Shown one piece after another: positions 33,501 to 45,366 of a stretch of 47,246 nt of DNA (within the stretch, counting starts at the first letter, position 1; each line of letters begins with the position of its first letter). Made by a program: the position numbers and the translations under genes. This DNA comes from Xylaria sp. FL1777 (Eukaryota > Ascomycota > Sordariomycetes > Xylariales > Xylariaceae): positions 1 to 47,246 of the forward strand of contig MU400774.1 in NCBI GenBank assembly GCA_022578965.1. The letters run 5' to 3'. The notes under the pieces are model-generated. The model was given only the letters and a program-made list of their open reading frames with translations. It had not been told where the DNA came from and ran no database searches.

Positions 33501-36500
33501 CTTTTATAGCTAATTTTTTTTTTTTAGTTATAATTGCCTTAACTCTTATAATATTCTAGTTGCAGCGTTTTAACTGCTTAACTTTAGCTTTAATAAAATC
33601 TTTATAAAAAGCAATATTTTATTACTTAATTACTTTTTATGTTAGTATTACATTTTTTACTAGCAAAATTAGCATTTTTTTATATATTAGCTTATATAAG
33701 CTGCAGCTATAGTAGCACATAAAAGTGCGATTTGCTTATATTACTAAGTTTAAGTATTTTAGCTAATTTTTTTTGGTTTTATTTGTTACTTATATAAGGC
33801 TTTTTTTTATTAACTTGTAGCTTTTTTTAATAAGGCCTTAAGCTTAAAAATAATAAGCTAAACTATAGTTTATTTTGTAGCTTAAAGAATTTACTGCGTT
33901 TTTTACTTTTTTTTTAAATTTAGAGCTATTGTTATACTTAATTTTTATAAGAACTTTATGCTAAAACACAATTTTTTCTTTAATAAATTTAAGTATTTTT
34001 AGAAAATTTATGTGTTTTAAAAGTTTAGTTTTTAAGTAAGTTATTATTTTGCATTTTGCTTTTATAATAGCTTTAAATTTGTTGCTTAATAGCATAGTTT
34101 GCATATTTATAACCTAAAAAACTAAAAGATTTAAAAGGTAATTAAAACAATATTTTTTAGTTTTTTTGCTATTTGCAAATTTTTAGCAATTAAAGCAACT
34201 AGTAATTATAACATAAACATTTTAATAAAGGCTTTTTTAGTAATATTTTTAAGTTATTTGTTAAGTTATAAATATTTAGCTTTTATAGGTTATTTCTTTA
34301 TAGTTTTCTTTAATAAGAGCTTTTTAGGTTTTTTTGTTATTAATAACTCTTTTTAGCATTTTTTTAGATTTTGCTTTTTTTTAAAGAATAAACTTATTAA
34401 CGAAAAATTTAAAGGCTTTATTTTTAAAGTAATTTTGCTTTTTTTTTGTTATAAGTTCTTTTAAAACTTGCTTAAAAATAAAATACTTAGTAATTTGCTT
34501 GCTTTTTTTGCTTTAATTTTCTTTTAAGTATAGCAGAAATTTTGTTTTTTAGTATACTAAGCTTTTAACTAGTTAATTGCTTGATTTTTTATATGTAATA
34601 ATAATAACTATTATATATAATTAAAGATTAATAAAATTTTTTATATTTTTTTTTTAATAATTATTTAACTTATTTAATAGTTTAGGGAGTTTTTTAGAAA
34701 GCTTATTAGCAGCTATATGTTTTTTTTTTAGCATATAGTAAAGTATAAAATCGAAAGTTTTTATATATGCTATTTATTTTGTTAATTAAGCATTTAGCAA
34801 TACTAAAAATTTATTATTTAGCTATGCTATAAAAACTTTTGCATTAGTTTTTAAATAAAACGTAATTTTATAAAAATAATTTTGCAACTTTTAAAAGGTT
34901 TTAATAATAGTAAGCTTTTTTAGCTTTATAGCATTATATTTTTTTTTAAAGCTTTTTTATGTTTTAAACTTATATTTTGCTAGTTTAATAGCTTTATTAA
35001 CTTTTTAGCATAAAATAGCGCTTTAGCTAGTTTTAAAAGCATTTATTTTTAGCTAAATAGGTTTTTTTGTATAATTAAAAGTAATAAAAATAAAAGCTAT
35101 TATAATAGTTTTTTAAAGCTTTTTTATAGCTTTTTTTTGCGGTTTTTTAAAGCAAAACAGCTTATTTTTTTATAATAAAACCGTTAATAGTTTTGCAATT
35201 ATAGCATACTTCTATATTTATATCTAGTAATATACTGTTATTTTTAAAAAAAACCATACTTTTATAATGTTTTTGCAAGTTTTTTACTTAAGAATTTTTA
35301 TTACTTTTGCTTTTATTAAGCTTTTATTATTAGTGCTACATATATAGCTAACTATTTTAGTTGTTTGTTTTGCTTATTTGCTTTTAAGTATGCTAGCTAT
35401 AATTTTAGCTAGCTTAAAATTAAGCAGCATAGCATTAAAATTTTTAAGATGCTTTAATATAAACTGCTTAATTTTTAAAGCAACTTTACAATTATTATAC
35501 TTAGTAGTAAGTTTTTTAATTATTATATTATTAAAGAAAGGTTTGCACTTTATTAATAATATATTATATAAAACTTTTAATAGTACTTTTAAAAATTAAG
35601 CTACTAAATTTGTTGCTTTTTGTAAAAAAGTAATTATTTAAAAAAAGCTTATTAGTATAAAAAAAGCAGTTATTGCTTAGCTAAAAATAAAAAGTAGTAT
35701 TTAATTATATTTTAAAAATAAATTAACTATAAAGATTACTTTATATATTATAAACTTTTTAAAGAACTTATTATAGCTTTAAAAAAAATTAGCATTATAT
35801 ATAATAACTGTGTTTATTTTTATAGCTAAATTAATTAATTGAACTTTTTTACTTTTTTTTTGTACTAAAAACTAAGCGTTATAATATAAATTATAAGCTT
35901 TTTTAAAAACGCTATACTTAAGTTAAATTTTTAAAACTTTTATAGTAATGTTTTTTAAAGGTTTAAAAATTAAAATGTTGCAAACTTGCTATGCTTTATA
36001 AAAAACTGTTTTAATTTTATAAAAAGGAGAGATTTTATTATATATTTTTTTTATTTTAGAAAAGTTTTAAAAAAGTGCTATTTTTTTGCAATACTATATT
36101 TTAATTAGTAATGCTGCTTTTTGCTAAGTAAGGTTAGTTATATAAAGCTTTTTTAAAAAAACAGCTAGTTGTTTAATAATTAGTTAAGTGCTTTTAGAAG
36201 TAGTGCTAAAACGTAAATATATGTTTTAATAAATGCTATTTTGTTAAAATAGCGCAGGATTTTTTAAGTAATAGCTTGTTTTTTTTAAAGCTTGCTTTTT
36301 TTACTTATAAAATCTAAGTAAAACAGTGCTATTAAATAGCATATTATTTTTAGAATAAATCTTTTTATCTTTTATTTTATATATTATATTTAAAATTATT
36401 GTTTTATTTTTTATTAATTTGTTAGTTTTTAAAGCTTAAAAAATTAATAGTGCTTAAGTTAAAGTTATAATTAAGTTATATTTGCTTTTTAATTTATATG

Positions 36501-39500
36501 CAAGATTTTTAGTTTTTATAATTGTTAATTTTTTAGTATTTTTTTGCTTTAGCGTTTTTTTTATTGCAACTAAAAGTATTTTAAGTAGTTAATTATTATT
36601 AAAAATAGCGCGAACTTTTTTATTGTTTTGTATTTTTAGATTTTTAAGAAGTTTAATATTTTATATAAAAGAAATTAAAAAAACTGCTAACGTTATATTA
36701 TTATATAAGTTTTAATTTTTTTAAAAGTTTATACTTATATACTTTTTTAAATTATGTTTTTTTAATTTTTTTTTTGTTTTTTTTTACTAATTGTTAGATT
36801 TTTTATTTAAGGTCTAGTATTTTTATGCCCTTTGTAGCTTATTTATTAAGCTAGTAGTTTAGCAAATATATATTAGTTTTTTAGTTGCTAACGTTTTTAA
36901 GCTTTTAAACTTAGTTTTTTAATATAGTTTATTACTAGTATAATAATTTAGCTTGTTTTAAGTATTATACTAGCTATTATATAAAAGCTCTAAAAATATA
37001 AACTTATTTAAAACTTTATAATAAAGTTTATTTTTAGTAATAAAAAGTAAATAGCTTATTTTTTGCTAACTATATACAGCAGAAAAAGTAGCAACTTTTT
37101 ATTTATTTAAATAGTAGTTTTTAAGCATTTTATGCATTTAACTAAATTGTTAGTCCGGTTAAATCTTTTTTAGGTTATATTTGTATTTTTAGTAGTAAAG
37201 CTATTTTTATTAACAAATAAATTTATAATAATGCTAAACTGCGCTTTAAAATTAATAATTCTAGTAATATTTTTTTTATAGATTTTGTTTTTTATTTTTA
37301 TAGTAAGCTTTAAGCAAAGCTATATATATTTTTTTAGCTTTGTAATGCTTAAAAATATAGCTAGAATATTTTGTAATTTTAGCAGCAAAGCTAACATAAA
37401 GCATAAATTTAAAAAGCTTAAGTATTTTTAGTTAAAATAATCTATTAAGCTTAAGTTTTTTTTATTGTAAAATCTATACTTTAATGTTTTTTTAGATAAG
37501 TTTAAGCTACTACTACTAGTATAATTGTTATACTTTTTATAAATTTTTATTTTAAAAGGGTTAAAAGTTTAGTTAGCGCTTTTTAGAACTATTAATGCTA
37601 GCTATATTAATTCTTTAAGCTTTTTTTTTTTTTTTAGCGCTACTAGCATAAAATTAACATAAAGTTAAAGTTTAGTTAAAAATACTATTTTCTTTAAAAG
37701 CAGCATAAATATAACAATTAATAACTTTTGCTTTTTTAGGTTATTTTTAAATAATAAATACATAGTATTATATTAGTTTAAAATTTTAAAAAGCATTTTA
37801 TTAAACTTTAGCTTGTTTTTTAACGTTTAAAAATCTAAAGCAATATAAGCAAAAAATAATATTACTTAATTATTTTATTAGTTTTAATTATAAAGAACTT
37901 TTATTATTTTATAGCGTTACTTATTTAAAAAAGCAGCTATAAAGCTAAATTAAAGCATATAAGTATACATAATAAAACTATTATATTTTATTTTTTTATT
38001 TATTTATACTACTAAATAGTTTAATAAAAAGCTAGTTTTATAAGTGCTACTTAGCAATTTATGCTTACTAAGCTAACTAGCTAATTATAATATTAGTTAA
38101 GAACTTTTTTATGTTTTTTTAACTGTTAGCTATTAAAATTTTATGTTATTTTCCAAAAAGTTTACGCTTTTATAAAGAAAAGCATTTTTTATGTTTATTT
38201 AAGTTAAAATTTTCTGCAATAAAGTTTTTAGTTAGGCTTTATATTCTAATTTGTTGTTTTTTTCTTTTAAAATAAGTTATAGCATATTTAATTTAATTTG
38301 CTAACTTAAACTTTTGCTAAAGTTATTTAAAAGTAGTAGTATTATTTTTAGTATTAGCTTAAGCATTTTTGCTGCTTTAAAATATAACTTAGTTTTTGTT
38401 TAAATAATTGTTTAAATAAAAACACTAAAGTACTTTAGAACTTTTAGTATAAGGTTTTTAAAAATAACATTTGTTTTTTTGTTTAAAAAGTTCTTAGATT
38501 TTTTAGCTTATATTTTTTTAAATTTTAAGCTTTTTTTTGTAGGTTTTGCTTTTTAGATTTTTTAAAGCTTTTAACAATTAAAACTTTCTAGTTCTAGTAA
38601 AGTACTTTGCTTATAAAAATTATTGTTCATTTGTATATTTTTAGTATTAAGCTAAGTACAAAACTTATTATTATTTAAATAAATCTTTTTAATTGTTTAA
38701 CTTATAAAAGGCTTTTTTTTTTATTTTTTGGGTTTTTTTTTATTTTTTGTTTAATAAAAAGTAGCTTTTTTAGTTAAAAGCTTATAACAATTAGCTTAAA
38801 ACATATTTATGCTGATTTTTTTGCTTAATATATAACTTTACAAAACTTTAGTACTATTTGCATTATAAGAAATACTTTATATAAAGTTTTAATTAGTTGC
38901 AATAAAGCTATTATTTAGCTTACTATTTATTAAGTTATTTTTTTTAATATTGTAGGCCTTTACTAGTCCTATTTTATAAAGCGTACTAGTTTAATTATTA
39001 GTTTTTTTATTTAAAAATTAGTTTAGCTGTTTATTATTTAGCTAGTAAAATTTTTTTTCCTTTTAACCTTTTTGTTTGCTTTTTATTTTAATATTTAAAT
39101 CTTTATTATTTAAAATAAAGTTTTTTTTTTGCAGTTAATAATAAGCTTTTTACTTAAGTAGTTTATTATTGCTTAAAACAAAGTTATATATTTATTTTAT
39201 TGCAGCATTAAGAATTCCTTTTTTATTTTTGCTAATTTTTATAACTTTAAAAAGAACTTTTATGTATTTAAAGCTTGCAAAAAATTTTAGCTTTTTTAAG
39301 TACTATTTAGAGTTTTAATATATAATGTTTTTTTTTTTTAATTTGTAAGCAAAGCTGCATTTATAAACGTAATAATTGTTTATACCACATTTTTAACAAA
39401 TAGTTTCTTTTGCTAAATAAAAATTATTTAATTTTATTTATTATAAAAAATTAAACAATTGTTTGTTTTATTTTTGTTTTTTAAAGTTATATTTACTTTT

Positions 39501-41908
39501 TTATAAATATTTAAAAGTTATAGCATTAATGCTAAACATTTATTTTTTTAATAGGTTTATGTTAATTTTATAATACTGTAGTGCTTATAGTTTTTAATTA
39601 ACTAGCTAAACATATTAATTTTATAGTTTTTTTAGCATTTCTTTTAGTTTTTTTTTTATAATTGCTGCATTTTTTTGTTTTAATTTTAATTGCTATATTT
39701 ACTTAATAATATTATTTATGTTTTAGTTATAAGCAAAGTATTAAGCTAATTTTATTTGCTGTTTTTTAATAATAATTGTTTTAGCAGCTAGTATAGTTAT
39801 ATTAACAACTAGCTTAATAGTATTAATAGTAATATATAAAAGCTTATTAAAATTATAATTATATAAATAATTAATTTTTTTTTATGCTTTGCGTGCTTTT
39901 TTTGTTCTTTTAAAGTAAAGATTTAGCTTAGACTTTTTATTAATTTAGTTATTTAATGTTTTATAAAGGTTTTTATAAAACATTTTATTTAAGTTATTAT
40001 ATAACTTCTTAAAAAACTTTATTATTTTATTAATAGTATTTTAATTTAGCTTTTTAAGCAAACTTTAAGTAAGTTAAAAATTAAAGTAGTAATTTTTTTA
40101 AGCTTTAATATTTTTAGCATACACTTAATGCTAAAAGAAGTAAGTTTTAAAATTAGTAAAATGTATAGCTTTTAAGCAAGCTTTAAAATTCTGTAATATA
40201 GCAATAGTAAATTTATTTTGCTTAAAATTTTAAAGCTTGAACTTTTGTTTAAGTAGTTTATAAGCTTTAGTTTATAATAAACAATTTTTTAGTATTATTT
40301 TAATTATTTTTTTTATTTAAAAAGTATTGCAATAAACAAAGACTTGTTTAATTTTATTAATGTTTTTAAAACGCTTTATGCAAAAAAAAGCATTTAAATT
40401 GTTTAGCTATTTACTTATTTTTAACTTATTAAACAGCAAATACTAGTTTAACTTTAAGTTAAAAAGCATAAATAATAGCTTAATTTTAATATTATGCTTA
40501 TTATTAAAATAGCTTAAGCTAAATAAGGTTGCTTTAATACCTTTTAAAAATAATAAGCTAGTTATTTTTATTTTTTTTGTTTATAAGTAGTTTTAATGTT
40601 TTTTATATATTAAAGTAAAAAGATTTAACAATTTTTTATAGTTAGATTACTTAATTAAGCTATAGTTTTTAGACTTTTAAGCTATATAATAAATCGAAGT
40701 AAAATTTGTACAAAAGTAACAAAAAAAATAAGCTGCAAAAAATAATAAAAGTAAGCTGCAAAAAATAATAAAAGTAAGCTAAATAAAAGTGTAAGTTTAA
40801 AAAAAAAGGAAGTATAAAGTGCTAAAGGTTTTTAGGTATTTTAAGTATTTAGGTTTTTTTGTACTGTTTTTTTAGACTTTTTTTTTAAGAAACCTAACAA
40901 TTTTTTTTGTTTGCGTTTATAAGAACTGCTAGCTTATTTTTTATAGCCTTTTGAGTTTTTCTTTAAATGCTTTTATGTTTTTGTTTTTTGTGCGCTTTTA
41001 TTTTTTTATATGCTTTATAGCGTTTAGTTTTTTTGTTTTTTAGTTTAGTTTGCTTTGCTTTACGCAAGTTTTATTAAACAGGCTTTATTTTTTTATAGCT
41101 TTTTATTTGTAAAAATAGCATGCTTTTTTTTTTTTCCTAAGGCTTTTTTATTTAATAATAAGTGCTATAAAAAAGCAATAGCCGCGTTTTATGCAAAGTT
41201 TTTAAGCAATAACTAGCTTATACCTAAAAAACTTTGCTTTTTATTTTTTAATAAAAAACTATATTAGCTTAAAAAACAAAGTGTATTTTTAATTATTAAT
41301 AGCTTTATATATTAACGCATAAACTTAAACTTATTTAGTATAAATAAGCGTTAGATTTGCTTATATTATAGCTTTTAGAAGTTTTAGCAACTTTTATTTT
41401 TTTTTAGGCCTGTTTTTTGTTTTTTTTTGCTTATATAAAAGCAATTATGCCTTTTTTTTTGTAAAGCACTAGTTTTCTAGCGAAAATCTTTTTTTTTTAG
41501 CCTCTTAAGGGTTTTTAATAAACAGTTTTCTAGCCGCGCTATTTTAAAAATTATGCTAGCATTTTAACACTCAATTGTTGTTTTGCTAAAAAAAATAAAA
41601 GCGCTTTGCAAATTAAACTAAAAGAAATAGTTTAACATTTTTATATGTTCGTTTTAAGCTTTAACAATTAAAAGCTACTAGCTTAAACGTTTGTTGCTAA
41701 TTATAACTAAACTGTTTGCATTAAGCAAGCTTTGCTTATTGCTAGCTAAAGCAGCTAAATATAATATATTATGTTTTGCTTATAAAAATTATAGCAATTA
41801 ATAAATAAATAAATTAAATATATAAGTTAGCAATAATAAATTGCTTGTTTGTTAGTTTTATAGTATTATTTGTAATAAATAAAAGATTAGCTTTACTAAG
41901 GACACCAA
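27538..41908. other. 14.4-kb AT-rich interior without genes
   Basis: Long T runs, TTTTTAGC words and no frame of gene length. The longest frames (28007-28225 minus, 72 codons; 35378-35599 plus, 73 codons) are low-complexity Lys- or Leu-rich translations. One small tandem repeat lies at 40729-40780. Confidence 0.7.
40729..40780 (+). repeat. 23-bp tandem repeat, 2.3 copies
   Basis: Two perfect head-to-tail copies of a unit starting TAAGCTGCAAAAAATAATA, then a partial third (TAAGCT). The perfect identity suggests duplication after most of the RIP mutation. Confidence 0.85.
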
Positions 41909-42214
41909 TAAAATAAAGCAATGTAATTACGCAAGATTTATTATACTACTTTAATTACAAAGAGATAAATTATAACTTATGCATTTAAGCAATTAGGCTA
42001 TATATAAATTAAGGAATTAAACGATTAATTAAAAGGCTATTTAATAATACAAATAAAGCAACCGTAGCTAATTTTTATCTTGTTATGCGTTTTTGTTAAG
42101 TTTATACTTCGAAATCTAGCGCAATACTTATACTTTTATTTCTACTATATAACTTAGTTTAGACTTACTTTAACTAGCTAGTTAGCTTATTTAGCTACTT
42201 TACTTTACTTTAAT
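41909..42214 (+). repeat. 306-bp direct repeat, copy 2 (LTR-like)
   Basis: Partner of 27232-27537 with the same length and no gaps. Some sites are C or G here and T or A in copy 1, and the reverse also occurs, so both copies mutated independently from one ancestor. Confidence 0.8.
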
Positions 42215-42652
42215 ATATATATTTTTTTAAGGCTTTTTTTAAAGCTAGCATGCTTAAGTTATTAGTATATTTTTATTAATTAAAATTACTTCTTATTAGT
42301 TTGCATAAATATAGTATATAATATATTAATAATACTAAAAATCTTTATAATATGTTATATATAATTTCTTTAAAGTTTATTATTACATTTTTTAAATATA
42401 TAATAATTTTTTGTTTTATTAAAAAGCTTTTTATAAAGTTAATAATTATTGCTAGCTAGCTTTGCTTTATTATTTTGCTTATAAGTTTATTTTTTAATAG
42501 TATATTAAATGCTTTTTATATGTTTAATATAACTAGTATAGCTATTATTTTATTAGCTAATATAAGTTTTATATTATATATAAAGCTTATTATTAAATTT
42601 ATTGCAAACTTTTTAAGTATTATACTTATATATTATAAGCTTATTAAGCTAG
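42215..42652. other. AT-rich gene-free spacer
   Basis: Between the direct repeat and the long-arm element. The 60-codon frame at 42475-42657 is an Ile/Leu-rich low-complexity translation and crosses the element boundary, so it is not a gene. Confidence 0.55.
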
Positions 42653-43168
42653 TATAACAAACTTATTATACATTAATATAATAAGTTTGCTTTTAAGGTC
42701 TTGATTTATAAGTAATAATAAAATTCTTAACAGTAGTCCGTTAAGGAGGTTTTTAGGATACTTTTATTACTATGCATTAATAAAGGTTTTAAAGAATTAA
42801 AAATAATAAATATATTAATGCTTAGCAGTTATAAAAAATTAATAGCTAAAAAGCTAAAAACTAAGTAAATAATTAAATATAAAAAGTATATAATTATATA
42901 AATAAAAAAAACAGTAGTAATAATTTATAAACGTTGCTTTTTTTAATAAACTTAATGCTATATTATTTTAAATTTAAAGCTTAATAAACTTAATGCTTAA
43001 GTTTGTTAAATTTAAAGCTTAATAAACTTAATGCTTAAGTTTATTAAGTTTATACATTAAACCTTTATAATAGTTTAAATATATATTTTTTTAATAAATA
43101 AAACTTTTTTTATACATGCTTTTTTTATACTTGGCTTTTAACCGGCTTAATTAGCTTATTTTATAACA
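42653..43168 (+). repeat. Left long terminal inverted repeat
   Basis: Retains a small G/C-richer patch (AGTAGTCCGTTAAGGAGG at about 42733-42750) that is lost in the right arm, and AACCGGCTT near its inner end. The inner boundary is at TTTTATAACA. Confidence 0.75.
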
Positions 43169-44849
43169 TTATTTTTCTTTTTTATAATTGTTATCCTAAC
43201 AATTTTATATTTCTTCTTTTATAAGTTTCTTTTTTTTATTTTTTGTTTTTTGTTTTTTGTGCTTATTATGTTTAGTAAAGTTTCTAAAAAACCTTGCTTG
43301 TTATATTTTAAACAAAAAGCTTAATAAAACTTTGCTTTGTTTTTTTTTATTAAACTAAAATTAATTAAAATAGCTTTATGCTTTTGCTACAATTATTATA
43401 ATATAAAATGTTTAATATTAAAATTTAACTTTAATTAATGTATTAAATATATTGCAGCTAAATAAGCAAATTATAACGCTAAAAGTTTGTTTTTAAAGCA
43501 AATATAATAGCTTATTTTTTAGTATAAAAAGCTAAAAAATAAATTAAACTTGCTAATAAAAAAGCATAAAAAAATAAGTACAAAAATCTGCTGTTTTAAG
43601 CAATAAAAAAAATTATAGCAAAAAAAAATAACTATTATTATAGCTTATAGTTTAAATAGTTTAAAAAAGCTTAAGCAAATTAAAGCAAAAGAACGTTATA
43701 TAGCTAAAAAGCAAAAATAATATATTAAAGCAGCATAACTATTGCTAATTATTTTTTTAAAGTTTAATTAAAACATATTAAACGCTTTGTTTAAAATTAA
43801 TTTTTTTTTTTTAGTTTTAGCTAATTAAAGTATTAATAGTAAAACTAGTTTATAATTATTTTAGCAGTTTTTAAATGTTTTTTAAGTTTTTAAGTATTAT
43901 TAACATATAAATATTTTTTTTATTTAATAAAATACTTAATATTATTATTGTTTTAACAAAAATTTAATATATTTTTAACTTTATAAATGTTTTAATCTGT
44001 TTTTATTTCTAGTTATATTTTAATAAGTGTTTTAATAAATACTAGTTTTAATAAAAAAATGTAAAAAACAAAATAAATTTATATGTTTTTTAATAATAAT
44101 AGTTTATAGTTAGTAAATAAAATAACTTTTTTAATTTTAAAAGAACTAAGTTTTTTACATTTTAATTTATTGCTTAGTTGTTTTATTTTAATTTAAAAAA
44201 TATTAATGTTTACGTTTTATTTTTGTTATAATAAGTAAACCTTGTTTTTTTTTTTAAAGGTTAATTTTTTAGTTTGTTTTTTGTTATAATATACTAATAT
44301 TTATTGTTATAAAAACTAAAAACGTAATTATAGTTTAGCTTATAACGTTTTAATTTTTGTTGTAATAGTTTTTGCTTAAAGTATTATAGTTAAAATAATA
44401 AGTGCTTTTATTAATATTTTTTTTTGTTTTTTAATAGTTGCTTGCTATTTATAAATAGCTTTATATAACAATATATTTATATTTTTGTTTGTTAATATAT
44501 TATATAAAATCTATACTATTAATAATAGTTTTATTTAATTGTTTTATTAATAGTTAATATAACTTTATAAATATTGTTTTAATATTTAGTTTAGTTTTTT
44601 TGTTTGTTTATTTATTTATAAGTAGTAAGCAGTTAAAAACTTTAGTTTAACACTAATAAATTTAAAGAAATTAGTTTTAAACTTAAAAGTAAACAATTTA
44701 TTTTAGTTTAAAATAATCTTTTTTAAAAACTTATGCTTATTTAAATATTAACGTATAAAAACGTATATAAGTTATTTAGCTGTTATATTTTTTTTAAACA
44801 GTAAAAAGTAAGCATACTTAATAAGTTTATTAATAATAAGTTATATTTT
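43169..44849. other. Centre of the long-arm element, no gene readable
   Basis: AT-rich, with T-rich, A-rich and T-rich sections in turn. No frame of gene length and no repeat pairing found. Confidence 0.55.
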
Positions 44850-45366
44850 TGTTATAAAATAAGGCTAACTAAGCTAGTTAAAGGCTAAGTGTAAAAAAAG
44901 CATACGTAAAAAAAGTTCTATTTGTTAAAAAAATATGTATTTAAACTACTACAAAGGTTTAATGCATAAACTTAATAAACTTAAGCGTTAAATTTATTAA
45001 GCTTTAAACTTAATAAACTTAAGCGTTAAGTTTATTAAGCTTTAAACTTAAAATAATATAGCATTAAGTTTATTAAAAAAAGCAACGTTTATAAATTATT
45101 ATTACTATTTTTTTTGTTTATATAATTATGCACTTTTTATATTTAGTTATTTATTTAGTTTTTAGCTTTTTAGCTATTAATTTTTTATAATTATTAAGCA
45201 CTAATATATTTATTACTTTTAATTTTTTAAGACTTTTATTAATGCATAGTAATTAAAGTACTTTAAAAACTTTTTTAATAAATTATTATTAAAAATTTTA
45301 ATATTATTTGTAAATTAAAACCTTAAAAGTAAACTTGTTATATTAATATATAACAAGTTTATTATA
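44850..45366 (-). repeat. Right long terminal inverted repeat
   Basis: Reverse complement of 42653-43168. It contains the tandem AATAAACTTAAGCGTTAA units at about 44970-45050. Some of its GCG and CG sites read as TG or CA in the left arm, so each arm keeps ancestral bases that the other lost. Confidence 0.75.

Larger units (their letters stand above)
27232..42214. mobile_element. 14.98-kb unit between the 306-bp direct repeats
   Basis: If the repeats are LTRs of one element, this is a large or internally expanded LTR retrotransposon. The interior (27538-41908) is strongly T-rich on the plus strand, which suggests former purine-rich coding strands lay on the minus strand. No gag or pol motif survives. 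The repeats could also be solo LTRs of two separate insertions. Confidence 0.4.
42653..45366. mobile_element. 2.7-kb element with ~516-bp terminal inverted repeats
   Basis: Left arm 42653-43168 and right arm 44850-45366 are reverse complements over their full length, again differing chiefly by transitions. Each tip is a small hairpin (left: AACTTATTATA, spacer, then its complement). Each arm also carries tandem units rich in TTAATAAACTTAATGCTTAAG. Such long arms occur in Mutator-like and other long-TIR DNA transposons. The 1.7-kb centre has no readable transposase, so it may be non-autonomous. Confidence 0.75.

Noticed and set aside
35378..35599. 73-codon hydrophobic plus frame
   Set aside because: Ile/Leu-rich translation of A/T codons with no family resemblance, inside degraded repeat DNA.
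42475..42657. 60-codon frame next to the long-arm element
   Set aside because: Low complexity, and it crosses the element's left end.
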